From: Patescibacteria group bacterium
GTDB taxonomy: Bacteria > Patescibacteriota > Microgenomatia > UBA8517
NCBI GenBank assembly: GCA_022868165.1
Contig: JALHYA010000008.1
Span: forward strand, 1 to 38,443
Length of the DNA stretch: 38,443 nucleotides
Direction: 5' to 3'
The position numbers and the translations under genes were made by a program. This document shows, in pieces, positions 1-5,851 of the stretch. A model generated the notes under the pieces. It did not search any database. It was not told where the DNA came from and saw nothing but the letters and a program-made list of their open reading frames with translations. Every line of letters begins with the position of its first letter. The stretch's first letter is position 1.

Positions 1-1646
1 GCCGTTTCGGAAGCCCAAGGGGAGGTTTTCGGCTGCTGAAGAGTCACCAGCATAATAAACTTCGGCTTGTCGAAAGGAGCAAAACCTATAAAAGATGCAA
101 TCGTGTTTTCGGGATCGTAATGTCCAGCAATAGGAATTTGAGCAGTTCCGGTTTTGCCGGCAACTTTAAAGCCCGGCGTGTCCGTCCACTGGGACTCTCC
201 GTGTTTTGCCGCTTCAACCATCATCGCTGTTATCTCTTTTGCCGCCTTTTCTGAGATTATTCTTCCATCAATCTTGGGGTCTATACCTTCTTTCCACCCT
301 TCTCCCTGAAGTGCTCCCACAACTTGCGGAGCCACCAAACGCCCGCCATTGGCAATTGCCGCTCCTGCTCTAATTAATTGAATTGGAGTAATCGCTATAC
401 CCTGTCCGAAACTTGCCGTTGCCAAATCAACAATATTCCATGTGCCTTTATCTCGAAGGGGTGGAGTCGCTTCTCCCTGCAAATCTATTCCTGTTAATTT
501 CCCTATGCCGAATTTATTCAGGTAATCATAAAGCTTATCGGCACCCATTTTTTGTCCGACAAAGCTCATTCCGATATTGTCTGAATGCACAATTACATTG
601 GTCATTGTGGAATCCGGATAATATTTTCCGTCCCAAGTTTCTATATAGTATTTATCGACTTTCAAAGGACCGGAGCAAATGTCGCAGCGCGTTTCCGGCT
701 TGACGGCTCCGGCATCCAAAGCGGAGGCCATAATGATAATCTTAAAAACAGACCCTGGTTCGAAGCTTGAGGAAACAACGGGGTTTTTAAAAAGTGAAGT
801 ATCGAACTCGCTATATTTTGCCGGGTCATATGAAGGAAAAGAACTCATAGCCAAAATAGCACCGTTAGTTGGGTCCATAACAATTGCGCTTCCACCGCTT
901 GCACCATAGCGCTCGATTCCGTCCTTAAGTTTTTGTTCTACCGCCAACTGTATCGTTTTATCTATATGCGTAACCAAACCGACTCCGCCAATGGCGGAAA
1001 CTTGGATAGAATCACCAAAGAGAATGGGAACTCCCTTCGCATCCTTTTCTCTTCCGACAAACCCCGGTTTTCCGGATAAAACCAGATTGTAATATCCCTC
1101 CAAACCAAAGTATCCTTGGTCGTTGCCGTCCTTATCCTTACCAACAAAACCTAAAAGCTGTGCGGCAACCGAAGCCTCGGGATAAATCCTCGTTTCCTCC
1201 GCCTGAAATCCTATTCCGGGGATCGTCAGAGCTTCAAGGCTTTTTTTTACATCGGTGGAAACTTTATGTCTTAATGGAACCCATACAACTTCTTTCTTGG
1301 AAAGCAGGCCAGTAATTCTGTCGACTTCATCCAGAAGACCTTTTTTATCATTTTTATCTTCGACAAAATAAGGGGCGAGTTCATTTGCGATGGTTTTGGG
1401 GTTGTCTTTCAGGTCCGGCAGGGAAGCAAAAACAAGCCAGGCATCTCCCCTTGCTGCAAGCCAACTATTATCGCTTGTCAGAATATTTCCCCTCGGGGCC
1501 GAAACCGCCCGCCCGCTTTCATACTGACTGCGGGCTGCAACCGAAAGCTCTTTTCCACGCAAAATTTGCCAAGAAAAAAGCTTGGCAATAAGACCGATGA
1601 AAACTACCAGAAAGACTAGCGTAAGTACTTTTATCCTTAAAGTCAT
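1..1646 (-). CDS. ftsI: Peptidoglycan D,D-transpeptidase FtsI/PBP2 (class B PBP), C-terminus cut by window edge
   Basis: Cross-links septal peptidoglycan at the outer face of the membrane. About 548 residues are visible from ATG 1646 and the frame is still open at the window edge, so only the extreme C-terminus should be missing. Seen in the translation: an N-terminal membrane segment (about residues 5-27), a class B PBP dimerisation region, then the transpeptidase domain with all three active-site motifs: SVFK with nucleophile Ser299, SDN at 355-357 and KTGT at 498-501. It starts 2 bp after the FtsL-like stop and is the last visible gene of the mraZ-rsmH-ftsL-ftsI order, the classic start of the division and cell-wall cluster. 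That context favours FtsI (PBP3) over an elongation-specific PBP2, though sequence alone does not exclude the latter. Confidence 0.93.
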   Translation of the reverse strand, partial: MTLRIKVLTLVFLVVFIGLIAKLFSWQILRGKELSVAARSQYESGRAVSAPRGNILTSDNSWLAARGDAWLVFASLPDLKDNPKTIANELAPYFVEDKNDKKGLLDEVDRITGLLSKKEVVWVPLRHKVSTDVKKSLEALTIPGIGFQAEETRIYPEASVAAQLLGFVGKDKDGNDQGYFGLEGYYNLVLSGKPGFVGREKDAKGVPILFGDSIQVSAIGGVGLVTHIDKTIQLAVEQKLKDGIERYGASGGSAIVMDPTNGAILAMSSFPSYDPAKYSEFDTSLFKNPVVSSSFEPGSVFKIIIMASALDAGAVKPETRCDICSGPLKVDKYYIETWDGKYYPDSTMTNVIVHSDNIGMSFVGQKMGADKLYDYLNKFGIGKLTGIDLQGEATPPLRDKGTWNIVDLATASFGQGIAITPIQLIRAGAAIANGGRLVAPQVVGALQGEGWKEGIDPKIDGRIISEKAAKEITAMMVEAAKHGESQWTDTPGFKVAGKTGTAQIPIAGHYDPENTIASFIGFAPFDKPKFIMLVTLQQPKTSPWASET

Positions 1647-1648
1647 CG

Positions 1649-1957
1649 TTACCTAGCCTCCGCAACCGCCTCTTTTTGGGAAATGTAGACGATCCTTTCC
1701 GGTTGCGTGAATCCAAGCTCTTTTGCCTTCCGGTCGGCCGAATTTAAAGAGGAAGATTTCACCAAAGAGTCGGTAATTGAACTGTTTTCTTGAATTAACG
1801 ATGCTTGAGTTTTTTCTAATTTTGCAATTTCGGCACCCGAAGTGGCCGTATCGATTGTCAAAATTACCGAAGCAACCAAAAGAATCCCAACCAAAATCCA
1901 AAGGCTATAGCCTTTTAGGTTTCCAAATCTTGCGACTTTTCTTTTCCTGTTTGCCAT
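1649..1957 (-). CDS. ftsL: FtsL-like septum protein
   Basis: A 102-residue bitopic protein: basic cytoplasmic N-terminus (MANRKRK), one membrane helix at about residues 18-36, then a heptad-like coiled-coil stretch (about 42-75) and a short tail with the LGF/ER pattern common at the end of FtsL/DivIC-type proteins. FtsL works with FtsB/FtsQ at the division site to activate FtsWI. Sequence identity in this family is low, so the call rests mainly on topology, size and position between rsmH and ftsI. The start ATG at 1957 lies inside the end of rsmH (43-bp overlap), which suggests translational coupling. Confidence 0.75.
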   Translation of the reverse strand: MANRKRKVARFGNLKGYSLWILVGILLVASVILTIDTATSGAEIAKLEKTQASLIQENSSITDSLVKSSSLNSADRKAKELGFTQPERIVYISQKEAVAEAR

Positions 1958-2814
1958 TTTTCGATTATTCTTAGTTTTGCGCTACGGGCTTTCGGATTTT
2001 GAGCTATTTCTTCCGGGCTTGGCCTTATCGGCTTCTTTGTTTCCAGGCCTCCAACCCTTTTTCCGAAATGCTTAACTATTGCATCTTCGCCGGAGTGGAA
2101 AGTTATTACTGCCAACTTTCCACCCTTTTTAAGAAGCACGTATGCTTTTAAAAGTCCCTCTTCCAAATTCTCAAGCTCGCTGTTTACGGCTATGCGCAGT
2201 GCCAAAAACGGCAAAGTTGCCGGATTCAGCCTCTCTTTCCCTCCGACTCTGGCAATTTTCAGAAAATCATCGACAGTTTGGAAGGGCTTAACCAGTCTTT
2301 CGGTAACCACCCTCCTTGCCAGCCTTTGGCTATCGTGCCAACCCAATACTCTTCCGAAAAGAACTCTTAGCTGGTCTTCCCTTAAGCCGTTTAATAAGTC
2401 CGAACCCTTAACTCCCTGTTCTTCGGGTTCAAACCTCATGTCCAAAGGCGCTTCGGGATTTGCGAAAGAAAAACCTCGTTCGGCCGAAGTCAGTTGCAAA
2501 TTGCTCGTTCCCAAATCGAAAATAATTCCGTCGACCTTGTCAAATCCGTTCTCTTTTGCGAGAATGTCGATATTCTTGAAATTACCCTTTGCAAACTTCA
2601 CTTTCTTGCCGAATTTTTTCAATCTTTCCTTGGCAATCTCCAGCATTTGCGGGTCCAAATCTATGCCTAAAACTTCGGCTCCTCTTTCCAAAATCGCCTC
2701 CGCATGCCCCCCGGTTCCGAGTGTTGCATCAATATATCGAGCTTGAGACTTTAAAAGTACGTTCAAGGCTTCCAGGACTTCACTAACCATTACCGTTTCA
2801 TGATAGTTATCCAT
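1915..2814 (-). CDS. rsmH: 16S rRNA (cytosine(1402)-N(4))-methyltransferase RsmH (MraW)
   Basis: SAM-dependent N4 methylation of C1402 in the 16S rRNA decoding centre. 299 residues, normal length. Visible motifs: the family N-terminus (MDNYHETVMV), the SAM-binding loop DATLGTGGHA at about residues 30-39, the acidic GIDLDP motif, FDLGTSNLQL, PLDMRF, and FHSGEDAIVKHF near the C-terminus (usually FHSLED, so one position differs). ATG 2814 is chosen because the family N-terminus begins there; the frame is open further upstream to 2892, but that part would lie inside mraZ and is not RsmH-like. The start overlaps the mraZ stop by 8 bp. Confidence 0.95.
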   Translation of the reverse strand: MDNYHETVMVSEVLEALNVLLKSQARYIDATLGTGGHAEAILERGAEVLGIDLDPQMLEIAKERLKKFGKKVKFAKGNFKNIDILAKENGFDKVDGIIFDLGTSNLQLTSAERGFSFANPEAPLDMRFEPEEQGVKGSDLLNGLREDQLRVLFGRVLGWHDSQRLARRVVTERLVKPFQTVDDFLKIARVGGKERLNPATLPFLALRIAVNSELENLEEGLLKAYVLLKKGGKLAVITFHSGEDAIVKHFGKRVGGLETKKPIRPSPEEIAQNPKARSAKLRIIEKWQTGKEKSQDLET

Positions 2815-3241
2815 TTTTCTTTGATAATCTTTCCAAAAGTTCTGCGGCTTCTTTCGCCACATATTCTTCTCTTGTTTTCCAGGCATTTTCATCCCAAATC
2901 TCTACCCTATCCCCAAGTCCTAAAAATACGGCCTCGTTTTTAAGCCCTGCATAAGAAGCAATTTGTTCCGGAATTATAATTCTTCCCTGTTTGTCCGGAA
3001 AAAGCTCATATGCAGATGCCAGAATGAATCTGTCCGTATCTCTCTGTGCCCTGGTAATCATTTTTTCCTCTCCCGTAAGCCTTTTTAAAAGTGCTTCCCA
3101 ACTTTTCCTTGCGACCAATACCAAGCAGCCTTCATACCACTTAGCCAAAATGGGCTTTAAACCTAACTGGTTCAAGAACTTTTTGGGAATGGCAATTCTT
3201 CTTTTGGGGCTTAAAATAGCCGTATAGCTTCCAATAAGCAT
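2807..3241 (-). CDS. mraZ: Transcriptional regulator MraZ
   Basis: DNA-binding regulator of the division and cell-wall cluster. 144 residues with the two expected AbrB-like half domains, each carrying a beta-hairpin signature: SPKRRIAIPKKF at about residues 11-22 and DKQGRIIIPEQI at about 84-95. The family forms a ring-shaped oligomer and represses its own operon by binding short direct repeats. Such repeats (TGGTG, three copies with a 10-bp period) lie just upstream at 3289-3313, under a good promoter. First gene of the mraZ-rsmH-ftsL-ftsI transcription unit. Confidence 0.95.
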   Translation of the reverse strand: MLIGSYTAILSPKRRIAIPKKFLNQLGLKPILAKWYEGCLVLVARKSWEALLKRLTGEEKMITRAQRDTDRFILASAYELFPDKQGRIIIPEQIASYAGLKNEAVFLGLGDRVEIWDENAWKTREEYVAKEAAELLERLSKKNG

Positions 3242-3264
3242 TATGTAGTCTTGGGCAGGACATG

Positions 3265-3285
3265 TTTTAGTAACTAGTGATTAGT
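3265..3285. repeat. Three degenerate heptamers (NANTAGT type) in the mraZ leader
   Basis: TTTTAGT, AACTAGT and GATTAGT follow each other in phase over 21 bp in the 5' leader of mraZ. The same 7-bp period and a similar TAGT core appear inside glyS at 6045-6079. Three degenerate units are weak evidence alone; the entry is kept because of the other heptamer patches in the window. Confidence 0.4.
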
Positions 3286-3288
3286 ATT

Positions 3289-3313
3289 CACCATTAATCA
3301 CCACTATACACCA
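3289..3313 (-). promoter_or_regulatory. Three MraZ-box-like direct repeats
   Basis: On the minus strand TGGTG occurs three times with exactly 5 nt between copies (plus-strand CACCA at 3289-3293, 3299-3303 and 3309-3313). Known MraZ operators are short direct repeats (TGGGN in E. coli) with the same 5-nt spacing, so geometry fits and the sequence differs slightly. They sit directly downstream of the predicted mraZ -10 element and would cover the start of transcription, as expected for autorepression. Confidence 0.75.
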
Positions 3314-3341
3314 TTTTGATAGGTTTTCACGCAAGAGTCAA
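3313..3341 (-). promoter_or_regulatory. Promoter of the mraZ operon
   Basis: Reading the minus strand: -35 TTGACT at 3341-3336, a 17-bp spacer, then -10 CAAAAT at 3318-3313. Transcription would start near 3306, among the MraZ-box-like repeats. The -35 is 5/6 to consensus and the -10 is 4/6. Confidence 0.65.
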
Positions 3342-3347
3342 GAGGAA

Positions 3348-3376
3348 TTGCAAACCTTGACATATTGTCCTATAAT
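3348..3376 (+). promoter_or_regulatory. Promoter of the TadG/TadE-like pair
   Basis: TTGCAA at 3348-3353, a 17-bp spacer and a perfect TATAAT at 3371-3376. It lies back-to-back with the mraZ promoter (the -35 elements are 6 bp apart) and would give a leader of about 145 nt before the ATG at 3529. Confidence 0.6.
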
Positions 3377-3411
3377 CAGAAAGTTTCGCAACTAAGATAA
3401 GGGTAACGCCC

Positions 3412-3512
3412 CCTATTAATAGGCGAATTCAGATTGGTGTCCCTTAAGGGACGCTCGTTTACAAGGCAAGAGAGAAAAATCCGCGAACTCAGATTCTCTC
3501 CCTACTCGGGAG
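3412..3512 (+). promoter_or_regulatory. Hairpin-rich leader with a duplicated 30-bp module
   Basis: The leader contains a perfect 12-bp palindrome CCTATTAATAGG (3412-3423), then a module that occurs twice, 60 bp apart. Each copy is GCGAAYTCAGATT (3423-3435; 3483-3495; 12 of 13 identical), followed 2-3 nt later by a small hairpin: GTCCC-TTAA-GGGAC (3439-3452) in the first and CTCCC-TACTC-GGGAG (3498-3512) in the second. The second hairpin ends 2 nt before the AAGGAG ribosome site of the TadG-like gene (3515-3520), so it could affect translation. I do not recognise a known riboswitch class. Confidence 0.5.
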
Positions 3513-3528
3513 GAAAGGAGCAAAGGCA

Positions 3529-4617
3529 ATGAACGCCTTGAAAAAGGCAAAGGCCTTCCTGCTGAGACGGGAGGGTGAACGTGGCCAGGTGATCGTACTG
3601 GCTGCTTTCCTTTTGGTGGTGATCCTCGTCATCGCAGGGTTGGGGATTGACCTCGGCCTTGCTGGAGTGTTCAACATCAGAGCCCACAATAGCGCCTCGG
3701 TCGGCTGCATCGCCGCTGCCGAAGCCTATCGACGCGGAGGAAGCCCCACAGCAGCATTCGCCAGTATCATGCAGGCCAACGGGATTGCCCCCCAAGATTA
3801 CTCTCCGAACCAAGGTACACGCCTTGCGCTTACGCGCGGCCTGGAGAACCAAGGTGACGGGAGTTGGCGGGCAGCAGTTACCTGGCAGCAGCCCACAACA
3901 GGGTTTCTGTCGGGGCTGGCTGGGATTCACGAGTACACCGTGCTTGGAAAAGCAAGGTGTGTTGGGCGGGATTCGGGAGGTTTGACGCCCATTGCCGTAA
4001 GGGAAAGTGCTGTTGAGGATTCCCTTTCGGGAGTTCCTCCAACGGACTACACCATTCTGGGAAGGGACCCCTCCTGGGATTTGGCGGACATTGAGTCCGG
4101 TACCAACTTCCGGGGAGCGGTTTTCGTCCACATGTGGTGTATTCCATCCGGTGACCCGAACTGCCCGAACATTCGGTATTTCTACCCGCTGACCGAAGCG
4201 CCTCCTTCAGCCCAGACTCAGAAGAGGCTGGTCGAGGACTGCTTCAAGGGCATCAACTGTTCTATCTGGCCCGATGTCAGCGAGCGGCTGCCGATCGTTT
4301 CGGGTACTTCCGACAACCAGCTTTGCCACGCTTTCCAGGATGGAGGCTGGGAGGTTGGAGACAAGATCGTGGTCATCGTCTTTGATGGGACCGTCTACAG
4401 CCCAGACCCGACATACGGCAACTGGGAGAATGTGGCCGTAGTGGGCTACGCGGTTTACGAGATCGTCTCGTTCGAACCTAACCCGCACAACTGCAACCAT
4501 GTGCTTGCGCGGTTGACGGGCGGGATATACGAATCCCTGGATGAAATCCCGGTGGACGTGATTTTGCTGCGTTCGAGGGAAATCCCCTGGGACTACACAG
4601 GAGCAATCCCATGGTGA
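3529..4617 (+). CDS. TadG-like pilus-assembly / pseudopilin-type membrane protein
   Basis: A 362-residue protein with a short basic cytoplasmic N-terminus, an ERGQ motif running into one long membrane helix (about residues 19-43, ending GLGIDLG) and a large extracytoplasmic domain with eight cysteines (60, 144, 204, 212, 238, 244, 266, 322). The RGQ-helix-DLG start and a GLTPIAV segment at 151-157 are typical of TadE/TadG-like proteins of Tad/Flp-type systems. A strong ribosome site AAAGGAG lies 8 nt before ATG 3529. The stop overlaps the next gene by 7 bp. Base use is unlike the neighbours (about 57% GC on sampled lines, many CTG/GCC/CGG codons), which suggests transfer from a higher-GC donor. 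No Tad ATPase, platform or prepilin peptidase is in the window, so the function is unproven. Confidence 0.7.
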   Translation: MNALKKAKAFLLRREGERGQVIVLAAFLLVVILVIAGLGIDLGLAGVFNIRAHNSASVGCIAAAEAYRRGGSPTAAFASIMQANGIAPQDYSPNQGTRLALTRGLENQGDGSWRAAVTWQQPTTGFLSGLAGIHEYTVLGKARCVGRDSGGLTPIAVRESAVEDSLSGVPPTDYTILGRDPSWDLADIESGTNFRGAVFVHMWCIPSGDPNCPNIRYFYPLTEAPPSAQTQKRLVEDCFKGINCSIWPDVSERLPIVSGTSDNQLCHAFQDGGWEVGDKIVVIVFDGTVYSPDPTYGNWENVAVVGYAVYEIVSFEPNPHNCNHVLARLTGGIYESLDEIPVDVILLRSREIPWDYTGAIPW

Positions 4618-5030
4618 AGAATCAGAAAGGACAGGGGCTGGTCGAGTTCGCGCTGGTGATTACCGTCCTTCTGCTGGCGGCCCTGGGGATAATGGACTTC
4701 GTCTTTCGCTTTGCGAATCAGGAGCTTGCCCAGTACTATTCGTTCCAGGCGGCTCGCGAAGCATCCATCTACCTCAACACCGGGAGCTACTCCTGCGACA
4801 GTTGGGTCCGCTCCCACATACCCCAACCCATCCTGCTCTTGGTGGATGACGGGGACTGGACTCTGACTCTGACCGGATGCCCAACGGATCCGTCTTGGAG
4901 CCAGAACTCAGGCTGGCCGGTGAGCGCCACCGTTACCTGGCATCAACGCACGGTTTGGTGGAGCGAAAGCGGCGCAATCGGCACGGTACTGGCCAACGGC
5001 TCAGTCACCATGCACGACGTCTATCAGTAA
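4611..5030 (+). CDS. TadE-like pilus-assembly protein
   Basis: 139 residues. The N-terminus KGQGLVEFALV followed by a hydrophobic helix (to about residue 30) is the textbook TadE-like/pseudopilin start (G-x-x-x-x-E/F), with an extracytoplasmic domain holding two cysteines (58, 89), possibly a disulfide. A good ribosome site AGGAG (4599-4603) lies 7 nt before ATG 4611, and the gene overlaps the TadG-like gene by 7 bp, so the two are almost certainly co-expressed. It shares the high-GC base use of its partner. Probable role: minor pilin or assembly partner of the TadG-like protein at the cell surface. Confidence 0.78.
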   Translation: MVKNQKGQGLVEFALVITVLLLAALGIMDFVFRFANQELAQYYSFQAAREASIYLNTGSYSCDSWVRSHIPQPILLLVDDGDWTLTLTGCPTDPSWSQNSGWPVSATVTWHQRTVWWSESGAIGTVLANGSVTMHDVYQ

Positions 5031-5035
5031 GTCAG

Positions 5036-5080
5036 GGAGGGTGCCTGTTTTTTGACCTTTCAAGGTCACAGGTACCCTCC
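5036..5080. repeat. Long imperfect hairpin closing the TadG/TadE cassette
   Basis: The outer stem pairs GGAGGGTGCCTGT (5036-5048) with ACAGGTACCCTCC (5068-5080), 13 bp including one G-T wobble. A T-rich bulge (5049-5053) and an inner stem GACCT/AGGTC (5054-5058 with 5063-5067) follow. It begins 5 bp after the TadE-like stop and lies between convergent genes, so it may act as a transcription barrier or protect RNA ends. No T-run follows on either strand, so it is not a textbook intrinsic terminator. Confidence 0.6.
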
Positions 5081-5113
5081 ACGCACTCTCTCTTGCCTTA
5101 TGTAATATACCTT

Positions 5114-5851
5114 CTATTTTGTACCTATGAAGATTCCCGGGGAAAAAGCATCTCCACTTTTATAATTAGTCCAAGAAGTCCCCGAAGAAAAGTAAATATT
5201 TTTAGCTCCCGAAAGGCTCAGCGAACCCGTCAGGCTTGTGCTCGATGAAGCAAAAAGGCCATATGGTCCAACAGCAACTTCTGCGGGAGGATTTGAATAA
5301 GCCCCGAAAGTCTGCATAACTACAAAGAACCCGGCCGGAACTGTAGAAAGGGTTGCGGTAAACTTGCCGTCCGATGTTGCCAGAGTTTTGGTTGCGGACA
5401 ATAGGGCAAAATCGGTTGAGAACTTGGCCAAAAGTTTCCCTTGAGTGTCCCTAAATCTCAAGGTCAAGGTTCCGCCTTTTACTCCCTCGTCGTATCTAAA
5501 TTTACCCGAAGATTCCGAGCCCAAAAGTAGTTTTCGTTCAATTTGGGTCTGACCCTTCAGGGTTATTGTTCCCGGCACACCCTGAGTCCTTCCATCTGGA
5601 AGTTGGTACAAAAGCTCATAGTCCATTGAGTCGGCAGAAATTTTTATCTTTTCTACCTTAAAATCCAACCAATGCCCGTCCGATGTTGGAGCTAGAGAAG
5701 CAATTGGCCTATCGGCAAGAGCAACTTCGGGAAGAGTGGTTGTTTCCTCACCGGGTGCCGTGGCATTTTTCCTGCTTCTCACAAACATTATTGCCCCCAC
5801 CACTACAATAATCCCTACGACAAAAAGAATTATGGGAAGAAATTTTTTCAT
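5114..5851 (-). CDS. Hypothetical membrane-anchored extracytoplasmic protein
   Basis: 245 residues, family not recognised. The N-terminus (MKKFLPIILFVVGIIVVVGA) is one membrane anchor or uncleaved signal, followed by a basic stop-transfer (RSRK) and a low-complexity Thr/Pro linker to about residue 45. The rest is rich in beta-type segments, Ser, Thr and Gly, with no cysteine and no catalytic motif I can name. It starts at ATG 5851, overlapping the last base of the glyS stop (TAATG), so it is probably translated from the glyS message. Its stop faces the TadE-like gene with only the hairpin region between. A surface or periplasmic binding role is plausible but is inference only. Confidence 0.7.
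   Translation of the reverse strand: MKKFLPIILFVVGIIVVVGAIMFVRSRKNATAPGEETTTLPEVALADRPIASLAPTSDGHWLDFKVEKIKISADSMDYELLYQLPDGRTQGVPGTITLKGQTQIERKLLLGSESSGKFRYDEGVKGGTLTLRFRDTQGKLLAKFSTDFALLSATKTLATSDGKFTATLSTVPAGFFVVMQTFGAYSNPPAEVAVGPYGLFASSSTSLTGSLSLSGAKNIYFSSGTSWTNYKSGDAFSPGIFIGTK

Noticed and set aside
2192-2746. 184-residue plus-strand open frame opposite rsmH
   Set aside because: It lies wholly within rsmH on the other strand, gives a Ser/Pro-rich product with no motif, and has no ribosome site; it is a shadow of the real gene.
2815-2892. Upstream extension of rsmH to the ATG at 2892
   Set aside because: The additional 26 codons lie inside mraZ and do not resemble RsmH; the family N-terminus starts at 2814.
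3357-3376. TTGACA (3357-3362) paired with TATAAT (3371-3376) as a plus-strand promoter
   Set aside because: The spacer is only 8 bp. The same TATAAT is better paired with TTGCAA at 3348-3353 across 17 bp.
3412-3512. c-di-GMP (GEMM) riboswitch before the TadG/TadE-like genes
   Set aside because: GGGACGC is present and such riboswitches do precede pilus genes, but the other conserved GEMM blocks (such as CACAGGGCAAACC) are missing and the local stems do not match the fold.
3502-4131. 209-residue minus-strand open frame opposite the TadG-like gene
   Set aside because: The plus-strand protein has a clear TM and TadE/G-like start with a ribosome site; the antisense frame has a low-complexity Pro/Arg/Ser-rich composition typical of GC-rich shadows.
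5036-5080. Standard intrinsic terminator after the TadE-like gene
   Set aside because: The stem is strong, but no run of T follows on either strand.
3300-5120. Assembly chimera explaining the GC-rich island
   Set aside because: Both flanks join cleanly to CPR-like genes, with a plausible promoter and hairpin at the borders. It cannot be excluded without read coverage, so the transfer hypothesis is kept with that caveat.
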